64,000 nt of DNA from Schistosoma haematobium (GCF_000699445.3 NC_067197.1:22799809-22863808); one strand, 5' to 3'; positions 34,540-45,807 are shown, counted from the stretch's first letter. Notes: generated by a model from the sequence alone, not told the origin. A program made the numbers and translations.

Positions 34540-34830
34540 TAGTTTATGGACGACCTATGAGCGACACTACAATGACCTTGAGAGTGTCTACCTACTTACT
34601 AAGGCTAAATTAGGGTTATAAAGCGGTATGAGGAATCCTAATTACCATTTACAGTTGATGGTTGGGGTTAGGAATTATATTTAGGGTTTTCATCACGAAC
34701 TGACATCAGCTATAATGCCAAAACGCTATTTAGCCAAATAGGTGAATGAATTTCGCACCAAAATCTGAGACCTGTTATTGTAAATCTGATTGGTTCGTCC
34801 GTAAATTATAGTTTCGCTCCAATTTATCTA
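34540..34830. repeat. possible unidentified dispersed repeat
   Basis: The base composition differs from the flanks and includes several G-rich words (GGTTGGGGTTAGG, TAGGGTTT, TTAGGGTT). No second copy was found in this window and no coding potential is seen. Confidence 0.2.
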
Positions 34831-34849
34831 CAGATGGATAGATGCTACA

Positions 34850-34990
34850 TAGCAGTAAAATCTAAATCGCGCGTCTCTTCTTATTTGGGATTCATCAGCT
34901 AGATGTACCTGGGTCCCAGACTTGATGTTCACTTCGGGATTCGAACCCAGCGCCTTAATGGATAACTGTTCCATTCGTGTTTGCGATTCG
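34850..34990 (-). repeat. Sm-alpha-like repeat with intact CUGAUGA but broken stem II
   Basis: The minus strand shows B-box GGTTCGAATCCCG, then a CTAG stem I arm, the core CTGATGA (intact), ATCCCAAATAAGA in place of GTCC...GGAC, and GAGA instead of GAAA. Stem III ACGC/GCGA is partly kept. Predicted inactive because of stem II and the GAAA change. It lies just upstream of a family B fragment. Confidence 0.65.
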
Positions 34991-35074
34991 GAATTGTGGG
35001 AATTTTCAGCACCAAACACATATGAGCCGAATACCTCATGACGGACATACAATTACTGAAATCGAATTCCCAAT

Positions 35075-35585
35075 CTATTTTCCAATTGCTACCAATACTG
35101 AAGAATATATGGAACTCAAAATAACTGTCAACCAATATCAAAGTCACAATCTTCAATACGAACGTCAAGGCAATTCTACTGTACAGAGCTGAAACTTGGG
35201 GAACTACAACAACCACCATCAAGAAGGTACAAGTATTTATAAATGGCTGTCTACGCAAGATACTCGATATCCATTGGCCGGATACCATCAGCAACAGTCT
35301 TCTGTGGGAGAGAACAAACCAGCTTCCAGATGAGAAGGAAATTAGGACATGCATTACGGAAATCACCAAACTGAATCACGAGGTAAGCCCTAACTTGGAA
35401 TCCTGAAGGGAAGCAGAAAAGAGAAAGGCCAAAGAATACATTACGTCAGGAAATAGAAGCAGACATGAAAAGGATGAATAACAACTGGAAAGAGTTGGAA
35501 AGGATTTCCCAAGACAGGGTTGGATGGAGAATGGTGGTGAGTGTCCTATGTTCCTCCGTGAGGGGTAACAGGCGTAAGAAAGTAA
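35075..35585 (+). mobile_element. 3' end of non-LTR family B
   Basis: It begins near [15 protein letters not shown] and shows [54 protein letters not shown] and a GWRMVV-type end, then CAGGCGTAAGAAAGTAA. Compared with the copy at 28.3 kb it has its own frameshifts. A 5'-truncated dead insertion. Confidence 0.7.
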
Positions 35586-35639
35586 TCGAAAATTTCTACT
35601 AAGATATTTATTTATTTTTTCTGACACACTCTTACATCA

Positions 35640-35770
35640 TCTAGTATCGTGTGTTAAGTCAAGTGGCGTTTTAGTATATGTAATACATGTCCTAACCACC
35701 TAATTTAATGGAAGTCTACAATCTATTCAACTAATCTTCCAACTTGGCCGAGTACACCACGCATAAACTT
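35640..35770 (-). mobile_element. small decayed piece of non-LTR family A
   Basis: TGTAATACATGTCCTAACCACC and ATGGAAGTCTACAATC follow the RT-tail text at 48499-48545 with many changes. Family B's 3' tail ends only about 55 bases upstream. Confidence 0.35.
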
Positions 35771-37029
35771 AAGATTAGTTACTGCATAATAAATCATATG
35801 ATATATTATCAGATAAAATAGATTGTATGACCATTTTCTTATTATTATTTACAACTTAACACAACACCATTTAAATGGGTATGCTGTTAGAGTTCATTTG
35901 AGTATTATTACTATCCTATTGTATAAACAGCTATTGGGATGAATGTACTTTTTAGAATGTTCTTTTTAATTTTATTCTTTTGCCAACACCATGTAGGTGA
36001 AAGACTTTTTAAACTTATTTTTACATAAAGATGTGCTTTAAGTTCATAAATGAATCGAAAAAGTGTACATTAATTTGTCAATATAATCCTTTATTGGAAA
36101 GAAAAAGTCTACTGACAAGTATTTAGAATAATTTATTCATAACTAAATTTAAAATGTAATCATTGCGATTTTGAACAAACTACGTATGTAATTTCTTCGC
36201 GCACAGAGGTTAAGTTAGATTAGGTTATTATCATGTTTCAAAAGACGAGTTAAATGATTTCTACAGAAGTAAATAAGTGAACCCAATTAAGCTTATTTTG
36301 ATGTCAAGATTGATGTTCAACGAAATAGAAATGAGTACTATACTTAGTAGCTGATCAGGAATAGGATTTAGTTACTAAAAATCAATTATTCCAAGTTGAA
36401 TTAAGTTAGAAATGTAAATCAATAGATTCCAACTCACTGGTCTGAAAGTTAAGCTCTTAACAGGAGTATTGAAGCTCATGGGTTTGACGTTTGATGAGAG
36501 GTACCATACAAGGATAAAACAACTTTCCAGCGCTTTTTAATCTTCACTACTTATCTAACAATAAAATATTCATATCTCGGAACTGTAAACTTGTTTGTTT
36601 ATATTTCTGGAGCAGAAAAACTTCAAAAGCTGACGGGTCTCGCTGTTATAAGTGAATTCTAATACCCTTTAACATGTGATAATTTTATGAATTTAGGCCC
36701 CAGACTGATAAAAGTATTTCAGATTGAAAAAAAAGAGATAAAGTAATGTTCAGTTGTGATACACTTCTAAGGTATCAGTGGATACACTCCATTTCTTTTC
36801 ATTAAGTAAATAATAGTTAACTTTTTATCTAATCACTGTTATGATCCAATGGCTAAAATTACCTTTCAAATATTTATTCGAATTAAAATTGAGGGTTTAT
36901 AGCTCAGTTTTGCTTTCAAGTTACACTTTACATGAATAAAGAATGATTATTTAGATAGTAAGTGGTAAATGGTGATATTTTATGAGCTTCTGTGATTCTG
37001 CTACATGATTTTATCAATATGGGGATTTA
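35771..37029. other. AT-rich intronic stretch, nothing recognised
   Basis: No exon or repeat signature was seen. Confidence 0.4.
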
Positions 37030-37200
37030 TGGAGATTGTAGTACTTCCACAGATAAAATCACGAGTCAACGTAAGCTAGGACGCCATTGAAAACCTGGAA
37101 GCACTAGATGACTATTTCGTCCTATTATCTGACTCCTCAGCAGTGCGCTGTTCAGTGCTTCCAGGTTTTCAATGGTGGCATAGCTTAGATTGACTAATAA
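37030..37200. repeat. fold-back pair of CTGAGGA-family 3' ends
   Basis: The left arm (minus orientation, about 37065-37150) carries the 3' end plus the ribozyme. The right arm (plus, about 37150-37190) repeats CAGTGCTTCCAGGTTTTC and AATGGTGGCATAGCTT. The arms can pair over roughly 40 bases. The tRNA-like part is missing. Confidence 0.7.
37101..37147 (-). ncRNA. hammerhead-like ribozyme with intact core
   Basis: Minus strand: stem I GCACUG pairs with UAGUGC (one G-U). The core is CUGAGGA, matching CUGANGA. Stem II is three pairs (GUC/GAC) with a nine-base loop. GAAA is intact. Stem III AUAG/UCAU is imperfect, and the triplet before the cleavage site is AUC, an allowed NUH. The short stem II and weak stem III make strong activity unlikely, but no core residue is lost. 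It belongs to the tRNA-derived repeat family described here. Confidence 0.45.
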
Positions 37201-37399
37201 ATTTAACCGTAAAAATATGATTTTATATTTTCTGTGGTCAATGCGAACATATGCATAGCACTTTTTTCAAGTATATATTTTTCTTCATTCTAAAAATATG
37301 ATCGTTTTAATTCTGTTAAATATTTAATAGACTATACATATTATATATTTCACTAGTTTAAACATTTAAAAAATATGTAATAAATTTATTCTGTATTGT

Positions 37400-37545
37400 T
37401 TGTGTTGAATCTTCCCATTGATAATTAGAACTGCAAATGATCAGTCTCTTATTGGCACATGGTACATCTAGCTGACGAGTCACAAATAAAATTAAACGCA
37501 CGTCCTGGATTCCACTCCTACCTACCACCCATCTTCGCTTATTAT
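37400..37545 (+). repeat. Sm-alpha-like repeat, core kept, stem II lost
   Basis: It begins CTTCCCATTGAT, then ACATCTAG, the core CTGACGA (fits CUGANGA), GTCACAAATAAAAT where GTCC...GGAC is expected, TAAA for GAAA, stem III ACGC/ACGT, the triplet GTC and a CTGGATTCCACTCC end. Stem II and GAAA losses should inactivate it. Confidence 0.65.
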
Positions 37546-37864
37546 GAAATGAAGTTTTAATTTTTGTTTAAACCACAACTATTTAGTTAATTTTCATCAG
37601 CTTAAGCATATCAGTTAACTTAGTAATTTTTTGCTGTGTTTTTAGTAAATAAAACTATCGTAGAATTACAGTTCTTCTAAGAATCTAAAGATTTATGATA
37701 CAGTCAAATGGAATAAAGACAAGAAAATGATAGTTGTTTGATAGAATAGTATTCTTTTGATAAAATAAGTTTACTCGCTGCCATCCTTGTCCAAAGTTGG
37801 TAAATTAAATAAAAACATTACTGTAATAGGAGTTTATGGAGTTGGACAACTGATCATAGTTTAT

Positions 37865-38225
37865 ATCATAGATGAACTAGGTTAGACAACCAGAAAACGC
37901 TCTGAAACTACTTCGTTCTAGTATGGAATGCCATAGAGGTACTTTTCGACAAACTCCCCTAGGATCGTACCCAGGAACCTCCATTCTGGAGTCGAATGCT
38001 TGACATTTAGACCAGTGAAATGCCACCCCTTGGTGTACTTTTCTAACTTCAAACAATTTGCGATATGGCGCAATCATCTTCCAATTTATGGGATGGATCA
38101 TAGCATTGCATCTTACATGAATGAACATTAATGGCTACATATTCTCACAAGAAATCCTATGACTACCTCTTGAAGTTAGTTACGAGTGAGCACATGACTG
38201 TGATCGTTATAGGGGTTTGGATATT
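37865..38225 (-). repeat. diverged tRNA-like short repeat
   Basis: The minus strand shows an A-box-like TTTCACTGGTCTAAATG and a B-box-like GGGTACGATCC, with the spacing seen in the CTGAGGA family, and a TTCGTTCTAGTATGG block at 37912 where the stem II region would be. The right edge (GAGTGAGCACATGA...TATAGGGGTTTGG) resembles the tail-to-head junction at 27.0 kb. It is either an old CTGAGGA-family copy or a sister family. Confidence 0.45.
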
Positions 38226-39477
38226 TTTTTATATAGTTTTTCTTTTTAGTAGAATGACTCAAATATAATTTCACCAGTGATCAGTTTTTATTATGATTTT
38301 AGCTCATTAATATTATGACAATCATATACGATACAGAAATAATGAAAATGATGAATGAATACATTTGATTGTGAATCATTTATTTACTCCGTCAACTGAA
38401 TTACTAAGTATTGTAACTAAGTTATTTAATCTTACTTACTATTATTAAATAACCCTTAGGAAAAGGAAAAGAAAGTTTATTATTCAACTGAATTAAGCAT
38501 CAGAGAAAATTTAGTTTATTAATGATCAAGTAATTGTTTTAGGTGAGAATAACTGTGCTGTTATAATATTAGATAAACATTATTACTTATTGAGAATCTT
38601 CAGCCTACATCCGAACATTAAAAATCAATAGCTGAGTGATAAAATCTTTAAACAATAGATGGTTTAGATTGATCTCAACGTTTGTAAATACGTCATATAG
38701 AAAAATTACTTATAAATTAAAATCATTGTGTTTGTTTTGCTCAGTATATAATTGTAACAAAATAAAGTACATGATTATTACCCACAATAAACTGTAATGA
38801 AATTCAGCGGGAATGTTCCAAAAAGAATGTGGAGTGATGTGTGAAATAATTTAACAATAATTCTAAAAATAATAACTGTAAAGATAGTATCAACTTTACT
38901 TTTCAATAACTTTGAAACTAAAACATTATATTAATTTAGTAATATTATATAGATATACGATGAACCCATTGCATTACATTCCCTTATTTTCATCTGAATA
39001 TGTTGGAAGAATAGTAGGGTGGGCTCTTATCACTTTCGTTTTACAAATTGCCTTCAGCGACAAACCAACATCTATAGTTTGATTAAACTACACCTGTTAT
39101 TTACAATGTATAACGTTCACTGAAGGAAAATATTCAAATTAGTCAGTAAGCAGTTTAATTCTATGTTATTCAAATTCGCAAAGGCTAAAACGATCAAAAC
39201 GGTTTAGTCTGAACTTTGTACTTAAAAAGAGTAAAGGATTAACATTCAACCTCTGTGATAACAAAAATAAATTAAAAATTCTGATCATCGTACTATTAAT
39301 TATGATGAAAATCTATTGAATTCACATGTCTGGTTTTATCTTCTATATATCTTAATCAGTAAATTATCTTAAATGTTCCAGAACTATCATCTGTAACAAT
39401 TATACAAAATCCGTTACAAAATTTTTTCTTACATTCTCTTACATTCCCAACAAACTATTCGTTATATGTTATGTTTA
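38226..39477. other. AT-rich intronic stretch, nothing recognised
   Basis: No exon, tRNA-like box or RT signature was seen. Confidence 0.4.
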
Positions 39478-39835
39478 GGGAGAAGCAGTGACCAGTGGAG
39501 TTCAACCGGGTGAGTTGTGAGATAATGACTTACTAAAGACAATGGTGGATGTGTCGCTCGATTTCGTGGGTTTGTTGAAGTTAGACATTAACACCGTCGG
39601 ATGTCGGCTCAGAGGTCTAGTGGTTAAGCGCTCACACGCGAGACCATTAGGTCCTGGGTTCGAATCTCGAGAGCGCGGGATCGTGGGTGCGTACTGCCGT
39701 GGAGTCCCACAATAGGATGAAACGGCCGTTCAGTGCCTACAGGTTTTCCATGGTGGTCTAGCTTCAATTGACTCATGATCTTAACTATTAAAATTACTAT
39801 AATATTCACAAAACCCCTTCTGATATTATGTTTAT
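39478..39835 (+). repeat. near full-length CTGAGGA-family repeat
   Basis: Plus orientation. The leader is GAGAAGCAGTGACCAGTGG and GACAATGGTGGATGTGTC. The tRNA-like part has an A-box-like GGTCTAGTGGTTAAGCG and a B-box GGTTCGAATCTCG. The ribozyme region and the 3' end follow, closing CACAAAACCCCTTCTGATA. The ribozyme core is spoiled (CCGTGGA) and the cleavage triplet is GTT, while GAAA and stem III ACGG/CCGT persist. This copy best shows the order of parts. Pol III transcription is inferred from the boxes. The 97-codon minus frame is a shadow. Confidence 0.78.
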
Positions 39836-41704
39836 ATTTGGAAATACTTAAACTTATCAATTTGTATACAATTAAAGCAAAAATAACAAAATACAATGAA
39901 TTCACTATATTCTGCATAAACTGTCGTTCTTTTTACATCTAAATTTGTGAAAGGAATCAGTAATAGGAATTTTTATTCAGTACAAAATACAAATATTAAA
40001 AATTGTATTAAATAAATGATACAATGAACAAAACACTTATAAATTATATTCTCTGAATTAACAAAAAGCAGCTCTTATAATGAGAATGGTAGAATATAAT
40101 GTAGAGATTATACAATAATTATAACATTCAAATGTTATGGCTTGTATAGTTACAAACAGAAACAATAGGAAAATCATAAAAGGCAGATAATTTCTCTTTA
40201 TACGTTTCTAAATAGTATAAATATTATCAACGTTAGAAAAGTATCAAAATATTAACATGAAAATGCATCATCTGATGAGAAACCATTAAATTTAAGCTGA
40301 TAAGATTTTATAAACCTACAAGGTAAATAGTTCAAGACATCCAATATAAATTAAATTTATTTGGAGCTATACCACTTGAAATTCTAAAACCGAGGTTGTA
40401 ATATCTTTCAGACCCTAACCCAACAACTTCACAATGTCAATTATGAATATGACAAGTGAATGAAAATTTTATGGATTTCCGAACCCATAATTGCTTTGAC
40501 TACCATCTGTTTCCTAATTACTTTTATTCAAGTCATATCTTATTGTTATATTGGGGTTAATTTATATCGCCAAGTAGAAGCTTGATTTTCTTAATCCACT
40601 TCGAGATTAAATTGGCTATTTATCATCAGTGAATTATTTTATCGATCAAAAAAACTAAACCATTTCACTTCGCATTTTAAAGCATCTATTGGCAGGAACT
40701 TACTTTGCAGTGTACAGAATTTAAGTTAGTTCGTAAGTGTTGTGCATATGTCATAAAGTTATTCATGCAGCCAAGTTAATTTTGAAAACGTTCGATGAAA
40801 TTGAAGCATTTATTACAAAACTTATGATTGTATAAATAGCTGAGCACATTATAATACAATAAAGATGTTAACTCTTAATGCCAAGAGATACATTTCATAT
40901 TAAAAATACATAGGTCATGACATACAACTTAAATTCAACAAACATTCCTAAAAGATTCAAATATTTATAATGTAATAAATGATTGATCATTTACACCAGT
41001 ATAGTACAAAGCCTTAGAAATTTAAGAATAAAGGGAGAAAAAGGCAAATACTGTTATCGTTTGTATACTAGTCAAATTTGCGATATATTTATTCACTAGA
41101 AATCTACGTTAATTTGTTGAATATTGACTTAGTTAAAAACTTATAAGGTTTTGGAGTAGTACAAATCAATACTGAGTGGAAACTATTAGTCTAGGAAAAA
41201 CACAATGTAAAACGATTTTCATAAAAAAAGAAATATCCAACCATCACTTTAAAGCTTACATTAAAAAACAATGAATTATTTGACTTAAATAACAGTTGTA
41301 TCATTCAGGAGAACCTCAAAATATTAAGACTTCAGAAATATCATACACTCCATAATTCATTAAATATTGAATTCACAAATCAACGACAGTGGCATTATGT
41401 TAGATAAAATATCTTTAAGTAGAATTTAAATTATTTATTTAGTGAAAAATTGATCGGAAAATTCTTTTAATCTAGATTTTAACATTGATAATATTAGTTT
41501 AGATCAGGATATAAATGTCGTTTAAAGCAAAATTCTTGTGTGTCGCTCAAGATTCTTTAATTGTAAAGGTCAAACTAATATTATAGTTGTAATATAGGAT
41601 AGTATTTATTAATCTAACCGTTTTTCTTTATATGCATTTTTTTACTATCTTTCAACCATATACATATATATCATGATAGGTGTGAAACAAACAATTGTAA
41701 GTAT
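39836..41704. other. AT-rich intronic stretch, nothing recognised
   Basis: No exon or repeat signature was seen. Confidence 0.4.
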
Positions 41705-41931
41705 AAATTATATTAGAAGAGGTTTTTGTGAAGATTGTAGTAATTTCAATAGTTGAGATCATGAATCAATTAAAGCTGGACCATCATGAAAAGCCTGGAA
41801 GCGCTGGATGGCCGCTTCATCCTATTGTGGGATTCCACAGTAGTGCACATCGCGCGCTCTCGAGATTTGAACTTAGGACCTATCAGTCCCTCAAGCGAGC
41901 GCCTAACCACTAGACCATTGTGCCGGCATCC

Positions 41932-41935
<4 letters not shown>
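41705..41935 (-). repeat. CTGAGGA-family repeat next to a TA tract
   Basis: Minus orientation. The tRNA-like half is kept (A-box-like GGTCTAGTGGTTAGGCG; B-box altered to GTTCAAATCTCG). The ribozyme core is CTGTGGA and GAAA reads GAAG, so it is inactive. The repeat ends exactly where a 49-base TA tract begins. The frames at 41728-42022 are shadows. Confidence 0.7.

Positions 41936-41982
<47 letters not shown>
41934..41982. repeat. (TA)n microsatellite
   Basis: Alternating TA run of about 49 bases at the head of the preceding short repeat. Confidence 0.95.
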
Positions 41983-42639
41983 GGTAATGATAAATCAAAT
42001 CAAACGGAATGGACTTTTATAAATTTCAGTATTTCACAAACAAAATTCATTCATTCATATATATTTCAGTACATAACATTATATTCTTTGCACTTGGATC
42101 TACTTTGTAATATATTTCTGTATAAAAGAAAACTAGTAAACACATTGAAGAAGTAACTTCTTGATAATGAATTTTTTATTATTCTTATTTTTAATTTTTC
42201 AATTAATATTTATGGAAATGTAGTCAATTAACTAGAACAATCTGTACCTTTTTGGTGTTAAATAGTGTATCATAAAACAATATTTGATTTATGTACAAAT
42301 GAAAAGCGAAAGTATTTCTAATAATCTTTTTTTAAAAAGAAAATATCCATTGAATAGTTTTATGATTAAATCTGATTAGATTACATAACACTGTAAAAGT
42401 GAAATTGTAAATTTCTTTTTATAAATAAAACCTAATATAATATCAGAAAAACTAGTATTAAATTAGAAAAATGCAGAGAGAAAGGAAGAGTGTCAAAGAA
42501 GTGATTGTTAAGGTAATCATTCAAATTTAACTATTATGTATAAAACTTTCTTAATCACTCTGGAAATCGAATGTAATATTACAAATAACCTGTTACAAAC
42601 TGTATGAATTCCCACTTTAATAACACTTTGACCTAGCTC

Positions 42640-43105
42640 TTAGCAATTAGATACATCTTCACAACTAAAACGACTACGGAGGATGAAAGAAAGAATGTAC
42701 AAGTAGAAGAACTCTAATGAAGTTCGTAAGCTAAATGGTCTGATAAACCTAGAGATTAGACGTCTCAACTCTATGTTTACTCAAAAACTCTTGTCTTGCA
42801 AAAACCCTCCAAGCATGTGGAAACTTTGAAGAACTTACAGGTGACAGACAGTTTAGAAGCGACAACCAGCTGAATGTTTGTGACTTAAATAAATCTTTTG
42901 TACGTTAGTCATCTGATGTGATGCTCCCTCTATCCACAGGTTTAAAGAATAGCTGTGTTCCTAGTTTCACTGAAACTGATGTACGAAGATGTCTCCAGTC
43001 ACTTAATTCATCCCGATGTTTACGACCTGATAGTATCCTAAACCTCCTTCTTAAAAAATGTGCTGATGTCCTATGTTATCCATTCACGACTACCTTTAAC
43101 AGGAA
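42640..43105 (+). mobile_element. CR1/jockey-like RT fragment
   Basis: Broken plus frames give LNGLINLEIRRLNSMF, then PPSMWKL, and then SFTETDVRRCLQSLNSSRC followed by PDSILNLLLKKCADVL and PFTTTFNR. This is the typical entry to the RT domain of CR1/jockey-type non-LTR elements (the 'sKapGpDgI' region). Here the GPD reads RPD. The fragment stops abruptly near 43105 and continues as a Penelope-like element. Confidence 0.65.
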
Positions 43106-43690
43106 AAACGCCTACGAGACAACTTTTACCCACAAAAGTTTATTGACAAATATAAAAAGCGTAAAGAAAACAATACTAAAGTCATTACGGTCAATAAAAA
43201 ACTAATAACTATAAATTTTAGCTCCAAAGGTGATGATGTTGCAAATACAATCAACAGGAGACTGAATACTGCCCTAGCCAGAACTTATCCGGCGGCCGAA
43301 CTTCTAATTCTGCATAAAACAACATGTTCAATAATTCAATCAAAGGTTAATAAGCATCCTTTTCATGTTACCGCCAATTGTATTTATAAATTTACGTGTA
43401 CCTGCCAAAGCAGCTATATTGGCCAAACAGAAAGGAGGGCATATCGCAGATTTTTGAACATGTTCCAAAAAGCCTCAGAACAAGAGAAAGAAAGACTCTT
43501 AATAGTGCAATCACCAAACATCTCCTTGATACAGGAAATCAGGTCGATACCCCACAATCTTCAAGGTGATTAGTAAGCAGCCAAACTCCAGTCTTCTGAA
43601 GTTTGCTGAAGCAGTTGCTATCAGACGTCAAAAACCTGATTTATGTGTTCAAAAGGAGATGGTTATTAATCTTTCCTTGCCTTGGTGACT
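43106..43690 (+). mobile_element. Penelope-like element, 3' part with GIY-YIG domain
   Basis: The plus frame reads YPQKFIDKYKKRKENNTKVI, GDDVANTINRRLNTALARTYP, then CIYKFTCTCQSSYIGQTERRAY, which is the GIY-YIG core with its paired Cys and YIG. It closes with SAITKHLLDTGNQVD, AEAVAIRRQKPDLCVQKEM and LSLPW plus a stop at 43688. In Penelope-like elements this nuclease nicks the target and the RT primes there; the RT itself is missing here. The frame is broken more than once (for example after TPQSSR), so it is inert. Schistosome elements of this type have been named Cercyon; that assignment is from memory. Confidence 0.78.
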
Positions 43691-44144
43691 AATATTCCTT
43701 CTCTGTATCTTAATATTTTTTTCTTTTTCTTTAAACTCTTTCTTGCACTTACCACATCATTGAGTTTTATTCCAACTATCTTCCAAATTAATAATCTTAT
43801 TTTATCAACTGAACTCTACTCATTTTATTCCTATCAATGTTTACTTGTTTCTAGCCGTTTGAACTGTTGTCACAATGTTCTTTTACATAAGGTTTATATT
43901 TACAATATTCAGTCTATTACATTTATTTACACCCTTGCTATGCTATACGAATATGTCTTCAATATAACTTCCAATCAAACTCTTTCATGCAAGTAATTTA
44001 AACCCATTATGTAATTATGATTTTAAACATCACAGGTTGTAAGCAACTGACGAGAACCAACGAAATAGAAATGAACTCATGCTATTCTGCTAGAATGTTT
44101 GTTCTTGCTCTTTTCAAAACCAAATATATCTACCGTTCCAAAAA
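43691..44144. other. spacer between two Penelope-like pieces
   Basis: Pyrimidine-rich, AT-rich sequence with a 104-codon plus frame (43682-43996) that is merely hydrophobic and shows no domain. Probably Penelope 3' UTR or an unrelated insertion. Confidence 0.35.
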
Positions 44145-44655
44145 ATTATTGTCCTTAAAATTAAAATTCCTAAATGATGCTACCGGACACATTGTGACTC
44201 AAACGTTAAAAGGACGGTACAAAAAACATTTAATGCAGCCAGACTGATTGCCATCTTCTGCGACCGCCCTACAATAAGAACTGTTAATAAATACAGATTG
44301 CCTGAATTCGCCACATCCATTTGTATTTACCAATTCAACTGCTCGTTTGGAGCCAATTATATAAGGCTTAAAATTCTACAAGTTTGTCATCGTATAGAAG
44401 AACATCATCCGTCATGGTTGAGCAAAGGATAGGTAAGAGAGATTAGGAATTCTATTCTCGCTCACATGGCGGTTACAGGTTATCAAGTTCACTTGAATCA
44501 AGTTTTCAAGGTTATTGACCGAATAACATCAGATTTACCACACTGTTTACGAATTTATTTTGTGCATATTGCTGAGGCCATCAAAATCTACGTTCACAAA
44601 CCCAACCTTTCCATCCAAAAGAAGTTTGTACAACCACTCCCGCTACCTTAACCAT
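44145..44655 (+). mobile_element. second Penelope-like GIY-YIG fragment
   Basis: Broken frames give FCDRPTIRTVNKYRLPEF, CIYQFNCSFGANYI followed by R where YIG needs Gly, then EEHHPSWLSKG, a stop, and SILAHMAVTGYQVHLNQVFKV with an AEAIKIYVHKPNLSIQKKFV end and stop near 44650. It is a different subfamily from the neighbour at 43.1 kb (one Cys lost, Gly lost). Same strand and about 450 bases apart; two separate insertions or a damaged tandem. Confidence 0.65.
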
Positions 44656-45325
44656 CGGTATAGAAGTAAAGTTTTAGCTAAACTATGACCGAACCTTTCC
44701 CTTTAAAAATATTTAAACTAGTTCCTAGTTTCTTCCACTTTTGTAATATACATACTCTCAATATTCGTCCCTTGATTCTTGCATAACTACTATAGTACTC
44801 GCCCTTCATAAAAATATTCTATTAGTTCCTTCTTTTTATATACTCAATGCTATTTTATCATCATTGTGTCATTTTATAATTAAAACGCAACGTAACTACT
44901 CGATGAGTGCTATTGCATTGTTGTAGAGCATATATAAACGATGAAATTTGTTCGCTCGATTCGTTCTTTTTACTAAATGTCGAAATGGGAATTTCGACAA
45001 AAGAATATTACATGATTTATAGTAATTCCAACCGAAAAACATACTTAAGAATCAGCTAATAAGGATGAGATTTCCAGGTGACTGCATTTTACCTTAAAGA
45101 CGATATTTGAAAATTGCAAAATAATAATTTAAAAAGGTCTCTTTTTTGATTCGTTTTCAATTCAATTTTCGGGAAATATTACATTTCGCAACAAAACTTC
45201 TGACACTCAAACTGCATTGCTTAATCAGTGATTCTATAACATATTTAATTGTGAATCCTCAATAGATAAACGAGTTACATCTAAACTGTAGTGTTAAGTC
45301 AATTCATATAGTAATATTAATGCCT
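44656..45325. other. AT-rich intronic stretch, nothing recognised
   Basis: No signature was seen. Confidence 0.35.
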
Positions 45326-45540
45326 AGGTTTAAAATGGTGGTCTAGCATTAACTGACTCATGAATTCAACTATTAAATTACTATAATATCAGAAAAGGGT
45401 TTTGTGAATATTATGGTAATTTAATAGTTGAATTCATGTGTCAATTAAAACTAGACCACCATGGAAAACCTGAGTGCACTAGACGGCCGTTTCGTCCTAG
45501 TATGGGAATCCTCAGCAGTGCACGTCCACAATATCTAAAA
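45326..45540. repeat. tail-to-tail pair of CTGAGGA-family 3' ends
   Basis: A plus-oriented 3' end (about 45326-45400: AATGGTGGTCTAGC, then GACTCATGAATTCAAC) meets a minus-oriented copy (about 45400-45540) that includes the ribozyme. The two ends pair over about 70 bases around GAAAAGGGTTTTGTG. The tRNA-like part is absent from both. Confidence 0.7.
45474..45523 (-). ncRNA. best hammerhead-like ribozyme in the window
   Basis: Minus strand: stem I is eight pairs (GUGCACUG with UAGUGCAC, one G-U). The core CUGAGGA fits CUGANGA and GAAA is intact. Stem III ACGG/CCGU is perfect, and the cleavage triplet is GUC. Stem II reads UUCC/GGAC, so the pair next to the core (normally G-C) is U-C. That single change would weaken it. 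All other requirements are met. Confidence 0.55.
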
Positions 45541-45807
45541 AATCCCCTTTCTGATAAAATTATTATTTTTACTAAACTTGATTAATAGTGTGTTTTTTTT
45601 AAGGAAAGAACAGTGAGTAACTAATTGAACATTGTAAGTTGTTAATTAGTGAAAAAAGAGTAAATCATTTCAGTTCTAATTATTTCATTGAAGAAAAAAA
45701 GTTAAAACTGTTATATTATGTAGATCGATTTATAAAGTTTAATTTCTTAATGAGAACAAATTCTTTATTTAATATTATCAGATAAAAAAATGCATTAAAT
45801 TCTAGAA
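45541..45807. other. AT-rich spacer
   Basis: Nothing recognised. It separates two inverted clusters of the same short repeat. Confidence 0.3.

Noticed and set aside
39600..39680. A tRNA gene
   Set aside because: A- and B-box-like motifs are present, but no cloverleaf closes and the stretch is inside a dispersed repeat family found about ten times.
41786..42156. Two 78-codon plus frames
   Set aside because: Translations of a short repeat and a TA tract.
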